Shown piece after piece: positions 1 to 8,138 of a stretch of 24,610 bases of DNA; the first letter of the stretch is position 1; each line of letters begins with the position of its first letter. The notes beneath the pieces were generated by a model. The model ran no database searches and was not told the origin of the DNA. It worked only from the letters and a program-made list of their open reading frames with translations. Made by a program: the position numbers and the translations under genes. Source of the stretch: CAZMGG01 sp964565715 (lineage in GTDB: Bacteria > Planctomycetota > UBA1135 > UBA2386); NCBI GenBank assembly GCA_964565715.1, contig CAZMGG010000087.1:1-24610 (forward strand). The letters run 5' to 3'.

Positions 1-787
1 TCATCTGGAACTTGCCGTCCTGCGGCCGCTGCTTCTCGGCGATGTCCAGCTTCGCCATGATCTTGATGCGCGACGTGACGTTGTTCTGCATCCGCTTGGG
101 CAGCGTCATCGCCTCGGACATCGAGCCATCCTTGCGATAGCGGATGACCATCTTCTTCTCGAACGGCTCGAAGTGGATGTCGCTGGCGCCCTGGTTGCAG
201 GCGTCCAGGATGATCTTGTTGACGAGCTTCACCACCGGCGAGGCCTCGTCGCTGAGGCTCGACAGGTCGCCGGAATCCTCCTCGACGTCGGCCTCCTTCA
301 GCTCGAGGTCGTCGTCGCTGAACGAGTCCAGGATCTCGCCGACCGTCTCCTCGCTGCCCTTGTAGGCCTTGGTCAGCGCCTTCTCGATCTCCTCGGCGGT
401 GCTGACCACCGGCCGCAGCTGGCAGCCGGTGATGATGCGGATGTCGTCGAGCTTGAGGACGTCGAACGGGTTGGCGACCGCGACGGTGATGATGTTGCCG
501 ATCCGGTCGACCGGGAAGATGCAGTAGTCGCGGGCGACGTCCTGCGGCACCGCCTCCAGGACCTCCTTGTTGACCTGCAGCTTGTCGAGGTCGATCGGCG
601 GCACGTTGGCGGCCCGGGCGATCAGGGCCAGCAGCTCGGCCTCGGTGGCGATGCTCTTCCGCACCAGCACTTCGGTGAACGGCCGCTTCTCGAGCTGCGC
701 CTCGGCCAGCAGGCTCTCGCCCTGGGCGGAGTCGAACTTCCCCGCCTTCTCGAGAATCGTCTTGAGCTTCTTGGCGAACTGGCTCAT
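1..787 (-). CDS. pilB: Type IV pilus assembly / type II secretion ATPase PilB/GspE, N-terminal part (cut by window edge)
   Basis: About 262 codons are present, from ATG at 787-785; the 3' part with the Walker motifs lies outside the window. The translation starts MSQFAKKLKTILEKAG. It continues with a GspE/MshE N-terminal domain (about residues 40-150, including VPPIDLDKL and AVANPFDVLKLDDI), an acidic linker (about 165-195), and the start of the ATPase N-subdomain with SDIHFEPFEKKMVIRYRKDG and LDIAEKQRPQDGKFQM. These last two blocks are hallmarks of the PilB/GspE family, whose hexamers power pilin or pseudopilin polymerisation at the inner membrane. The start overlaps the pilT stop by four bases (ATGA), which suggests translational coupling. 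PilB and GspE cannot be separated from this fragment; the adjacent pilT favours PilB. Confidence 0.93.
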   Translation of the reverse strand, partial: MSQFAKKLKTILEKAGKFDSAQGESLLAEAQLEKRPFTEVLVRKSIATEAELLALIARAANVPPIDLDKLQVNKEVLEAVPQDVARDYCIFPVDRIGNIITVAVANPFDVLKLDDIRIITGCQLRPVVSTAEEIEKALTKAYKGSEETVGEILDSFSDDDLELKEADVEEDSGDLSSLSDEASPVVKLVNKIILDACNQGASDIHFEPFEKKMVIRYRKDGSMSEAMTLPKRMQNNVTSRIKIMAKLDIAEKQRPQDGKFQM

Positions 788-1881
788 CGCGTCCTGCGTG
801 GGGTGTTGGCGGCGGCCGCGGACCGCTCCAGCAGGCGCTGGAAGTCGGACTCGTCGTGGCAGTGCTCGATGGCGTCCTCGTAGCTGATCAGCCCGCCCCG
901 ATAGAGCTCGAACACCGCCTGGTTCATGGTCTTCATGCCGGCGTTGCCGCTGGTCTGGATCATCGACATGATCTGGTGCGCCTTGTTGTCGCGGATCAGC
1001 GCCCGGATCGCCGGCGTGACGATCATGATCTCGGCGGCCAGCACGCGGCCCTTGCCGTGGATCCGCGGCACCAGCTGCTGGCAGACGACCGCCTGCAGCG
1101 TGAACGACAGCATCGTGCGGATCTGCTGCTGCTGGTGGGCCGGGAACACGTCGACGATGCGGTTGACGGTCTGCACCACGTCGCTGGTGTGCAGGGTGGC
1201 GAAGGTCAGGTGGCCGGTCTCGGCCAGCGTCAGCGCCGCCTCGATGGTCTCGAGGTCGCGCATCTCGCCCACCAGGACGACGTCGGGATCCTGCCGCAGC
1301 ACCGAGCGCAGGGCCTTCTCGAAGCCGTGGGTGTCGCTGCCGACCTCACGCTGGTTGACCAGGCAGTTCTTGTTGCGGTGCAGGAACTCGATCGGGTCCT
1401 CGATGGTGACGATGTGCCCCTGCCGCTTCTCGTTGATGAAGTTCACCATCGAGGCCAGGGTCGTCGACTTGCCCGACCCGGTGGAGCCGGTGCAGAGCAC
1501 CAGCCCGCGCGGCAGGTCGCAGATCCACTCGCAGACCTTCGCCGGCAGCCCGATCGCCTCGAAGTCGAAGACCTCGTAGGGGATCATCCGCAGCACCGAG
1601 GCCACCGTGCCGCGCTGCAGGAACGAGTTGACGCGGAAGCGGCCGAGGTTGGCCACGCCGAACGAGAAGTCGAGCTCCATGTTGGCCTCGAACTTCGCCA
1701 CCTGATCCGGCGTCAGCACCGAGTAGACCAGCTTCTTGGTCAGCTCCGGCGTCAGCGCCGGGTACTCGGAGTCGACCAGGCGGCCGTCGATGCGCACGCG
1801 GGGCGGGGTCCCCACGGACAGGTGGAGGTCGGAACCGCCACGCTGCACCATCAGATTGAGCAGTTCTTCCATCGAGACCAT
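784..1881 (-). CDS. pilT: Twitching motility / pilus retraction ATPase PilT
   Basis: 365 residues from ATG at 1881. This start is chosen because GAGG lies eight bases upstream and the protein then begins MVSMEELLNLMVQRGGSDLH, like other PilT proteins; an in-frame start at 1971 would add 30 residues with no family resemblance. Visible motifs are Walker A GSTGSGKST (about 132-140), the Asp box EDPIEF (161-166), Walker B DVVLVGEMRD (200-209), the His box HTSD (231-234) and the PilT-specific helix AIRALIRDNK (291-300), the counterpart of AIRNLIRE, which is needed for retraction. PilT is a hexameric cytoplasmic ATPase that depolymerises type IV pili. Full length and intact motifs argue that it is active. 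It is followed directly by pilB. Confidence 0.96.
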   Translation of the reverse strand: MVSMEELLNLMVQRGGSDLHLSVGTPPRVRIDGRLVDSEYPALTPELTKKLVYSVLTPDQVAKFEANMELDFSFGVANLGRFRVNSFLQRGTVASVLRMIPYEVFDFEAIGLPAKVCEWICDLPRGLVLCTGSTGSGKSTTLASMVNFINEKRQGHIVTIEDPIEFLHRNKNCLVNQREVGSDTHGFEKALRSVLRQDPDVVLVGEMRDLETIEAALTLAETGHLTFATLHTSDVVQTVNRIVDVFPAHQQQQIRTMLSFTLQAVVCQQLVPRIHGKGRVLAAEIMIVTPAIRALIRDNKAHQIMSMIQTSGNAGMKTMNQAVFELYRGGLISYEDAIEHCHDESDFQRLLERSAAAANTPRRTR

Positions 1882-2047
1882 CGGCGCGTCCTCGGGCCGG
1901 GAGCTCCGGCTGGTCTCGGTATCGGCGCGCGGACCCGACCGGATTGAATCCTCCGCAACCCCCGTCGGCACCGCGGGATGGGAGCGGCCGTGGCATGGGC
2001 CCCAACCGGCCGAGGGCGCTTGCCCCCGGCCGGCCGCCCAGGCCCGG

Positions 2048-2070
2048 AAGCCCCCTTGCCAGGGAGCCTT
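2048..2070 (-). terminator. Imperfect hairpin downstream of the EF-G-like gene
   Basis: About 16 bases after the EF-G-like stop codon the minus strand can fold as AAG-(G bulge)-CTCCCT / AGGGGGCTT with loop GGCA, roughly nine pairs including one G-T. The position suits a transcript end, but no T-run follows, so a classic intrinsic terminator is not proven. Confidence 0.3.
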
Positions 2071-2085
2071 GGACGCCGCGCCCGG

Positions 2086-4122
2086 CTAGTGGTGGGCGCC
2101 CTTTTCGGCCTGCTGCGCCGCCAGGTGCTTGCTGACGATGTCCGCCTGGATGTTCGGTGGCACCGGCTCGTAGTGGGCGAACTTCATGGTGAAGGTGCCC
2201 TCGCCGGCGGTGATCGAGCGCAGGTGGGTGCTGTAGTCCTGCATGGTGGCCAAGGGCACGTGCGCCTTGATGTGCTGGATGCCGTCGATCGCTTCCATGC
2301 CCGACATCCGGCCGCGGCTGCCCGACAGGTTGCCCGCCACGTCGCCGGTGAACCGATCCGGCACGTGGATCTCGACGTCCATGATCGGCTCCAGCAGGAT
2401 CGGCTTGGCCTTGGCGTAGCCGTCGAGGAAGGCGCGCTCACCGGCCAGCTGGAAGGAGAGCTGGTCCGAGTCGACGTCGTGGTACTTGCCGTCGTGCACC
2501 TCGGCGACCACGTCCACCACCGGAAAGCCGGCCAGCCCGCCCTTCACCAGGGCCTTCTGCACGCCCTTGTCCACCTCGGGGATGAAGTTGCGGGGGATCG
2601 ATCCGCCGACCACCGAGTCGACGAAGGTGTAGCCGCTGCCGGCGGCGCCATGGGACACCCGCAGGTAGACCTCGGCGAACTGACCGCGGCCGCCGGACTG
2701 CTTCTTGTGCCGGTGGTGTCCCTCGGCCTTGCCGGTGACGGTCTCCCGGTACGGGATCGCCGGCATGGCGTGATCGACGCCGACGCCGTAGCGGCGCTGC
2801 AGGCGCAGGAACTGGACCTCGAGGTGCAGCGGGCTCATGCCCTCCGCCACCATCTGCCCGGTGTCCTTGTCGCGATGCACGTGGAAGGTCGGATCCTCGG
2901 CCACCAGCTTCTCCAGCGACGGCCCGATCTTCTGCTCGTCGCTGCGGCTCTTCGGCCAGATCGCCTGGGCGTAGGTCGGGGTCGGCGCGGCGACCTTCGG
3001 GAACACCATGACCGTGCCCTCGGTGACCGTGTCACCGAGGACGAAGTCGTCGATCTTCCCCACCGCGAAGATGTCGCCGGGCCCGATCCCCGGCAGGTCC
3101 TTGGTCTCCTTGCCGTGCACCGACAACAGGTGGCTCAGCTTGTGCTGCTTGCCGGAGCGGACGTTGGTCACCGATTGCTCGGGGGCGAGCTTGCCGCGGA
3201 AGCAGCGCATGTAGGCGAGCCGTCCCACGTAGGGATCGGACACGACCTTGAACACCTTGGCGGCGAAGGGACCGCTGGGGTCGGCCTCCACCAGGTCCGG
3301 ATAGCCCTCGCCGTCGGGCTTGCCGGCGTTGCGCGGGCCGAAGCCGATCGGCGACGGCAGGTAGCTGGTGCAGAACGCGGCGAAGCGATCGACGCCGATC
3401 TGCTTCGGGGCCACCATCGCAAACAAGGGGGCCAGCTTGCCCATGGCGATGGCCTTGCCCAGGTTCTCCAGCAGCTCGCCGTCCTTCAGGCTGCCATTCT
3501 CGAGGTAGTGCTCGAGGATGGTGTCGTCCACCATCGCCACCTGCTCCTCGAGCATCTCGTGCACGGCGGCGTCCTTGGGGCCCTCGTGGGCCAGGACGTC
3601 GAACACGCGGGTGACGCCGTGGCCGGTCTGGTCGGGATAGGTTACGGGGACGACGCAGTCGCCCAGGGTCGAGCGCAGGTCGGCCACCACGGCGTCGAAG
3701 TCGACGTTCTCGCCATCGACGTGGGTCAGCACGATCGCCCGGCCGATGCCGGCGGCCTCGGCCTGCTTCCAGAGCTGGCGGGCGTGGAAGGGCACGTGGC
3801 TCGTGGCGCTGATGCAGAACACCGCGGTCTCGACGACGCCGAGGGCACCGAGCGCGTCGGCGGCGAAGTCGCTGTGGCCCGGCGTGTCGATGACGTTCAA
3901 CCGCACGCTGCCCTCGGGGATGGCGAACAGGTGCGACTGCAGGGTGTGCTTGCGCTCCTTCTCCTCCGGCTCCAGGTCGCTGATGCTCGAGCCGTCAGCG
4001 CTGTTGCCCTGGCGCGTGACGAGCTTGGCGTGGAAGGCCAGGGCGTCGACCACGGCGGTCTTGCCGCTGTGGCCGTGCCCGAGCAGGGCGATGTTGCGGA
4101 TGTCCTCGGAACGGTGGGCCAT
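2086..4122 (-). CDS. fusA: EF-G-like translational GTPase (diverged elongation factor G paralogue)
   Basis: 678 residues from ATG at 4122, preceded by GGAGA at good spacing; the longer reading to 4272 has no family resemblance. The protein has the full EF-G architecture: G domain (about 8-260), domain II, domain III, domain IV with GGRGQFAEVYLRV, and domain V with EPIMDVEIHVPDRFTGDV. The G motifs are unusual: G1 is GHGHSGKT (15-22) rather than AHIDAGKT, switch I has RKHTL in place of the RGITI type, G3 is DTPGHSDF (79-86), and G4 is THVD (133-136) instead of NKMD. These match the EF-G-like/EF-G2 subgroup rather than the main translocase, which is normally encoded beside rpsL-rpsG-tuf; no ribosomal genes are seen here. 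It probably binds GTP and the ribosome; the precise role (accessory translocase, stress or recycling factor) is unknown. Confidence 0.9.
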   Translation of the reverse strand: MAHRSEDIRNIALLGHGHSGKTAVVDALAFHAKLVTRQGNSADGSSISDLEPEEKERKHTLQSHLFAIPEGSVRLNVIDTPGHSDFAADALGALGVVETAVFCISATSHVPFHARQLWKQAEAAGIGRAIVLTHVDGENVDFDAVVADLRSTLGDCVVPVTYPDQTGHGVTRVFDVLAHEGPKDAAVHEMLEEQVAMVDDTILEHYLENGSLKDGELLENLGKAIAMGKLAPLFAMVAPKQIGVDRFAAFCTSYLPSPIGFGPRNAGKPDGEGYPDLVEADPSGPFAAKVFKVVSDPYVGRLAYMRCFRGKLAPEQSVTNVRSGKQHKLSHLLSVHGKETKDLPGIGPGDIFAVGKIDDFVLGDTVTEGTVMVFPKVAAPTPTYAQAIWPKSRSDEQKIGPSLEKLVAEDPTFHVHRDKDTGQMVAEGMSPLHLEVQFLRLQRRYGVGVDHAMPAIPYRETVTGKAEGHHRHKKQSGGRGQFAEVYLRVSHGAAGSGYTFVDSVVGGSIPRNFIPEVDKGVQKALVKGGLAGFPVVDVVAEVHDGKYHDVDSDQLSFQLAGERAFLDGYAKAKPILLEPIMDVEIHVPDRFTGDVAGNLSGSRGRMSGMEAIDGIQHIKAHVPLATMQDYSTHLRSITAGEGTFTMKFAHYEPVPPNIQADIVSKHLAAQQAEKGAHH

Positions 4123-4239
4123 GGTCTCTCCGTCGGGTTGTGAAAGGGACCCGCGCCGGCGCCGGTCCCCGGTTGGGTCGCCTCCGGCGACCGCGTTCCT
4201 GGCGGAGGTTGCGGTCCAGGGAGTGCGAGGGGTCGCCCG

Positions 4240-4245
4240 GTTATA
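4240..4245 (-). promoter_or_regulatory. Candidate -10 element upstream of the EF-G-like gene
   Basis: The minus strand reads TATAAC, five of six matches to the sigma-70 -10 consensus, in otherwise very GC-rich DNA about 118 bases upstream of the EF-G-like start. No convincing -35 hexamer sits 16-18 bases further up (TTCCTC at 17). A TG lies four bases before the hexamer, one base off an extended -10. A transcript from here would have a leader of about 110 bases. Confidence 0.35.
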
Positions 4246-4291
4246 GGCAACGGCTCCGCTCCGAGGAAGCACCGTCGAAGTCCGAACGACC

Positions 4292-4304
4292 GGCGCCCCG
4301 CGCC
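4292..4304 (-). terminator. Short GC hairpin after the OmpA-family lipoprotein gene
   Basis: On the minus strand, GGCGC-GGG-GCGCC forms a perfect five-pair stem with a three-base loop seven bases after the stop codon. A wider CCGTCG...CGACGG pairing (six pairs) can enclose it. There is no T-run after it. Placement suggests a transcript end or stabiliser, but GC-rich DNA gives such hairpins by chance. Confidence 0.25.
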
Positions 4305-4311
4305 CGACGGC

Positions 4312-4971
4312 CTACAGCTTCTCGGCGACGACGATCTCGCAGCGCCGGTTGTTGGCCTTGTTGCTGCCCGGCTTCGGATCGAACTGGCCGAAGCCGACCA
4401 CGACGATGCGCCGCTCGGGCACGCCCTGCTGGATCAGGTAGCGCGCCACCGCATCGGCCCGCTCCACCGACAGGTGCCGGTTGCTGCGGTACTTGTCCTT
4501 GGTCTTGCTGATCGGGTCGGTGTCGGTGTGCCCCTCGACGTAGATGCGGTGGTCGCCGAACTTGCCGGTCAGCACCGAGGCGATCTTGTCGAGGATGCGG
4601 TGCGAGCTGTCCTTCAGCGAGACGCTGCCGGAGTCGAAGGTCACCGAGTCCTGGATGCCGATCGAGATGCGCCCGCGCACGTAGCGGACGTCGGCGCCGT
4701 CGAGTTCGCGCTTGAGGTCGTCGAGGCCGGACTCGGGCTGCGCCTTCGGCTGCGCGGCGAGCCGGCGCATCTCGTCGGCCTCGCTGCGCGCCACGCCCTC
4801 GCGCCGCTCGAGGTCCTCGTTCTCGGCCTTGAGCTGGGCGACGCGGCCGTTCAGTTCGCGGATCTGGGCATCGCGGTCGCGGAGCAGATCCTGGTAGCGG
4901 GTGGTGCAGCCGCCGAACAACGGCAGCACGAGGAACATCGAGAACAGAGCGAGAATGGTACGGAACTGCAT
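4312..4971 (-). CDS. OmpA-family peptidoglycan-associated lipoprotein with coiled coil
   Basis: 219 residues. The start at 4971 is supported by GGGAGG five bases upstream. A signal peptide (1-21) ends in LFGGC with Cys22 as the predicted lipidated residue; Phe at -3 is less usual than Leu. A charged heptad-rich stretch (about 27-75) should form a coiled coil. A linker follows, then a C-terminal OmpA-like domain (about 100-219) with FDSGSVSLKDSS, EGHTDTDP (Asp150) and SNRHLSVERADAV (Arg171), the conserved residues that bind diaminopimelate in peptidoglycan. It resembles Pal or a MotB/OmpA-type anchor, and probably sits on the periplasmic face of the outer membrane, tying it to the cell wall. 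It starts 27 bases after pilD, so the two are likely co-transcribed. A specific link to the pilus is only suggested by position. Confidence 0.88.
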   Translation of the reverse strand: MQFRTILALFSMFLVLPLFGGCTTRYQDLLRDRDAQIRELNGRVAQLKAENEDLERREGVARSEADEMRRLAAQPKAQPESGLDDLKRELDGADVRYVRGRISIGIQDSVTFDSGSVSLKDSSHRILDKIASVLTGKFGDHRIYVEGHTDTDPISKTKDKYRSNRHLSVERADAVARYLIQQGVPERRIVVVGFGQFDPKPGSNKANNRRCEIVVAEKL

Positions 4972-4998
4972 GGGTGCCTCCCTAACGCTGATCATCCG

Positions 4999-5955
4999 TC
5001 AGCCCGCCCGGCGCCGGACGAGCATCACCAAAGCAATGAGACTGAGAAGAGCCGCGCCCGCGACCAACCAGGGCGCCGTCGGCGACTCCCGTTGCCACGC
5101 GGGCCACGTCTCGAACAGGAACCACAGGATCGGCTTCTGCCAGAACAGGGTCAGCAGGGCGCCGACCGCCAGGAACGGGCCGAAGGGGATCATCTCGTCC
5201 CGCGTCAGCCAGCGGTGCACGATGCCGACGACCGCCCCGAGCACGCAGCCGAGGAAGAACGTCAGCAGCGCGCCCTGCCAGCCGACGAAGGCGCCGATCA
5301 TGGCCATGAACTTCACGTCGCCCAGGCCCATCGCCTCGCGGCGGAAGAACGCCTGCGCCACGACGCGGATGGTCCAGGTGAGACCGGCGCCGGCCAGCGC
5401 GCCCAGCGCACTGGCGAGCAGGCTGGCCATGGCCGGCGTGAGCCGGCCGGCGACCGGGTCGCCGGCGAGCCCCGGCGCCACCACCGCGCCGATCAGGCCC
5501 AGCACCAGGCCCGGGTAGTTGATCGCACTCGGCAGGATCCGGTGTGCCATGTCGATGAAGGTGGAGGCCACCAGCATCGCCACGAAGGCGGCCTGGAAGG
5601 CGAAGGTCGCCAGGTTGCCGGAGAGCCACCCGGGTGGCGTGCCGCCCCACAAGGGCCGCGGCCCGTACAGGGCCAGCAGGGCGAACAGCACCGCGGTGAG
5701 CAGTTCCACCAGCGGGTAGCGCGCGGCGATGCGGGTCCCGCAGCACCTCGCCTTGCCACGCAGCATCAGCCAGCCCAGCACGGGCACGTTGTCGTGCCAT
5801 CGAATCGGGGTGCCGCAGCCCGGGCAGCGCGAGCGGCCGCCCAGCGAGCGGGCGGCGGGCTCGTCCTGGGGCAGTCGATGGATGACGACGTTCAGGAAGG
5901 AGCCCAGGCAGGCACCGAGTGCGCCTGCGGCTGCTGCCAGCAACGCTTGTGACAT
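4999..5955 (-). CDS. pilD: Prepilin leader peptidase / N-methyltransferase (PilD/GspO)
   Basis: 318 residues from ATG at 5955; this start gives MSQALLAAAAGALGACLGSF, the usual N-terminal membrane segment. PilD cleaves type IV prepilins and pseudopilins at the cytoplasmic face of the inner membrane and N-methylates the new terminus. Both aspartates of this GxGD-type protease are visible: Asp135 in TFIDMAHRILP and Asp213 in GLGDVK. IPFGPFLAVGAL near the C terminus is also typical. The cytoplasmic zinc loop has CPGC (44-47), but its second pair is Ala69-x-Cys71-Cys72 instead of Cys-x2-Cys. Several hydrophobic segments are present, and the tail after 282 adds an extra helix, making the protein somewhat longer than usual (270-290). 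It lies just upstream of the OmpA-family lipoprotein, with 27 bases between. Confidence 0.93.
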   Translation of the reverse strand: MSQALLAAAAGALGACLGSFLNVVIHRLPQDEPAARSLGGRSRCPGCGTPIRWHDNVPVLGWLMLRGKARCCGTRIAARYPLVELLTAVLFALLALYGPRPLWGGTPPGWLSGNLATFAFQAAFVAMLVASTFIDMAHRILPSAINYPGLVLGLIGAVVAPGLAGDPVAGRLTPAMASLLASALGALAGAGLTWTIRVVAQAFFRREAMGLGDVKFMAMIGAFVGWQGALLTFFLGCVLGAVVGIVHRWLTRDEMIPFGPFLAVGALLTLFWQKPILWFLFETWPAWQRESPTAPWLVAGAALLSLIALVMLVRRRAG

Positions 5956-6086
5956 CACCCACCGCTCGACCGCCGTGACGGGCGGACACCAGGAAGCGGC
6001 GCCATGCTGCCCCTGACCGGGCATGACCCCCACCGGAGGGGCCTGCGTTGCGCCGCCGAAACTGCGGGGAGTCTACGGTTGGATCA

Positions 6087-6108
6087 GACGGAATCCAGCG
6101 TGTCCGTC
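6087..6108 (-). terminator. Hairpin immediately after lipoprotein gene D
   Basis: The inverted repeat GACGGA / TCCGTC has a ten-base loop and begins five bases beyond the stop codon of the 625-residue lipoprotein gene. It could end or protect the lipoprotein transcript before pilD. The stem is only six pairs and no T-run follows. Confidence 0.28.
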
Positions 6109-6112
6109 CCCC

Positions 6113-7990
6113 TCAGGGCACCAGCAGGCGCAGCGATGCCAGCTGCGGCAGCGGTTCGCCGCCGCGGATGCGCGCCTCGAGCACCACCCGCGCCAGCGTG
6201 CCCGGGACGACGCCGATCACCTCGCGATCGGCCAGCAGTCGCGGCTGCGCCCAGCGTTCGGCCTGCGGATCCGGCCGGTCGGGATGGACCGCGTCGGGGG
6301 GGGCGAACTGCAGGGCCAGCAGCCAACCCTGCGGCAGGGAGCCGAGATCCACCCTCGCCTGCGGATGGGCGACGCCCAGGGCCTGCCAGGCCGAATGGCC
6401 CACCAGGGTCAGGGCCGCGCCCGGCGGCAGGCCCGGCGTCAGGTCGACGACGGCCAGCACCGGCTGTTCCGCCACGCCGGCGGTCGTCGCCGCGCCCGAC
6501 TCGACGGCCAGGATGGGGCGCTGCGGCACCCGTCCCGCCAGTTCGATCCGGCCGGCGGCGACGACGGCGAGCTTCGATCCCTGGTCGTCAGGCTGGGCCT
6601 CGCCGGCCCCGGTGATCTGCCCGGTGACCAGGACGTCGCCACCGGCGATGAGGCAGCATCGTGCCGCGTCCTGGACGGCGCGCAGGCTCACGCGTTCGCC
6701 CGAGCGCAGGGTCGCCGGCGGCGACGCCCCTTCGATCTCCAGGCGGCCGGCGATGCGGATCGAACCACAGGCCTGCAGCGTCACCGGCTCGCGGAAGCCG
6801 GCCACGCGCACGGTGATGCCGGCCGGAACGTCGATCCCCAGGAAGGGGAACTCGGGCCCCTCGACCCGGACCAGGGTGCCGTCGCCGCGATCGAACGGCT
6901 CGCCCACCCGCAGGGTGGTGTCCTGGCGCGGGCGCAGCACGCCGAGGCTGCCGTCGCCGGCCTCTCGGCGCAGGCGGGGCCGCAGCGCGCCGGAGCGCAG
7001 CACCTCGAAACCCGGCAGCAGCGGGTCCGCCGCCGCCCAGGGCGCCGGGGTGGCCGGCCATTCGGCCACCGGCGGCACGGTGCCACCGACGACCTCCCAG
7101 TAGCAGGCCGGGGTCTCGGGGCCGAGCAGGGCGCGGCCGGCGTAGTCGGTCAGCCCGCGCGGCCCACGCGGCAGGGTGGCCACCATCATGTCGCCTGGCT
7201 GCAGGCGCACCGGCGCCGCCTCCCCCTCCACTTCCACCTCGGCGCCGAACTCGACCTCGAGGGTGCTGCCCGGGAACTCGTCGAAGACGACCGGCGCACC
7301 GACCAGCAGCAGGCCCTTCACCACCACCGGCCGCAGCCCGTGGCTGTCGCTGCGGCGGAGCAGGAACAGCTTGACGGCCTCGGGGTGCAACGAGGTCGGC
7401 AGCACCGGCGCGCTGAAGCGCAGCCGGAGGCGGCCCGCATCCGCCGGCAGCCGTCCCGGTGCTTCGCCCTGGTTCAGCACGAACGGCCGCAGGCCGCCGG
7501 CCACCGCCAGCAGGGGCGACGGCATGCCCAGGGCGCCGCCTTCCGGCATGGTGCGGAACACGGCGCTGGTGAACTGCGGCGCCAGCTCGCCGGTCCGGCT
7601 GTAGACGCCATCCCGCCACGGGTAGCCGCGCACGACCAGCCGATAGGCAGCATCGGGCCGCAGCGACCCGTCGGCGAGGTCGGGCCGCAGCGGAACCTCG
7701 GGCACGAACGCCACCGAGTGGCTGCCGGCCCGGGCCGCACCCCGGACCCGGTGGCCCGCCTCGTCCAGCACGTAGACCGTGTCGTCGGTCACGCTGAGCG
7801 GGTCGACCGGCCCGCTGAAGTAGACCGTCAGCTCCTGGTTGAGGGCCACCGGCACGGCGTCGGCAAAGTCCGGCGCCGTGCGCACCACGCGGAACGCATC
7901 GGGCGGTGGCGGCGCGCCGTGGCGGCAGCCCAGCAGTCCCAGCGGACACGCCAGGATCGCCAGCCGGACGAGTGCAGCGCGGGCGGTCAT
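6113..7990 (-). CDS. SbsA-type Ig-like domain lipoprotein D (short relative of B)
   Basis: 625 residues from ATG at 7990 (GGGAA just upstream). The signal peptide ends in LLGC with Cys22 as the predicted lipid site. Residues about 37-145 fit a bacterial Ig-like (SbsA/Big_5) domain: VPVALNQELTVYFSGPVDP has the typical 'F-x-x-P-x-D' strand. A second such unit may start at RLRLRFSAPVLP (187-198). Residues 374-490 carry a strand-rich segment with IDVPAGITVRVAG and SIRIAGRLEIEG that aligns by eye with the segment before the glycine-rich region of lipoprotein B (IPAGVIVNG, DFKVAGLLSVRG). D has no poly-glycine block and is about half the size of B. The C terminus (PLPQLASLRLLVP) matches the end pattern of A, B and C. 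Predicted location is outer membrane or cell surface; function unknown. Confidence 0.85.
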   Translation of the reverse strand: MTARAALVRLAILACPLGLLGCRHGAPPPPDAFRVVRTAPDFADAVPVALNQELTVYFSGPVDPLSVTDDTVYVLDEAGHRVRGAARAGSHSVAFVPEVPLRPDLADGSLRPDAAYRLVVRGYPWRDGVYSRTGELAPQFTSAVFRTMPEGGALGMPSPLLAVAGGLRPFVLNQGEAPGRLPADAGRLRLRFSAPVLPTSLHPEAVKLFLLRRSDSHGLRPVVVKGLLLVGAPVVFDEFPGSTLEVEFGAEVEVEGEAAPVRLQPGDMMVATLPRGPRGLTDYAGRALLGPETPACYWEVVGGTVPPVAEWPATPAPWAAADPLLPGFEVLRSGALRPRLRREAGDGSLGVLRPRQDTTLRVGEPFDRGDGTLVRVEGPEFPFLGIDVPAGITVRVAGFREPVTLQACGSIRIAGRLEIEGASPPATLRSGERVSLRAVQDAARCCLIAGGDVLVTGQITGAGEAQPDDQGSKLAVVAAGRIELAGRVPQRPILAVESGAATTAGVAEQPVLAVVDLTPGLPPGAALTLVGHSAWQALGVAHPQARVDLGSLPQGWLLALQFAPPDAVHPDRPDPQAERWAQPRLLADREVIGVVPGTLARVVLEARIRGGEPLPQLASLRLLVP

Positions 7991-8075
7991 GTTCCCGGGG
8001 CCATGGTAGCAGGGGCCAGGGCGCGACACGACGACGCGTCGGGCGGGAACCTCCCCGACACACCGGCAGGAAGCG

Positions 8076-8113
8076 AACCGGGCGCGACCGGCGATGGCCG
8101 GCCGCGCCCGGTT
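8076..8113 (-). terminator. Strong hairpin between lipoprotein genes C and D
   Basis: AACCGGGCGCG and CGCGCCCGGTT form a perfect 11-pair stem. An A-C mismatch and a further CCGGC/GCCGG stem follow, with a four-base loop, so 16 pairs lie within 38 bases. It begins 26 bases after the stop of gene C and ends 86 bases before the start of gene D. No T-run follows on the minus strand (CGCTTCC), so it may attenuate, stabilise the upstream mRNA, or end it with help. Confidence 0.5.
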
Positions 8114-8138
8114 CAGGCGGCAGACTGGCGGGCGGTGC

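Noticed and set aside
1882..1971. Upstream start for pilT adding 30 residues
   Set aside because: The added stretch is not PilT-like, and the ATG at 1881 has a suitable GAGG site.
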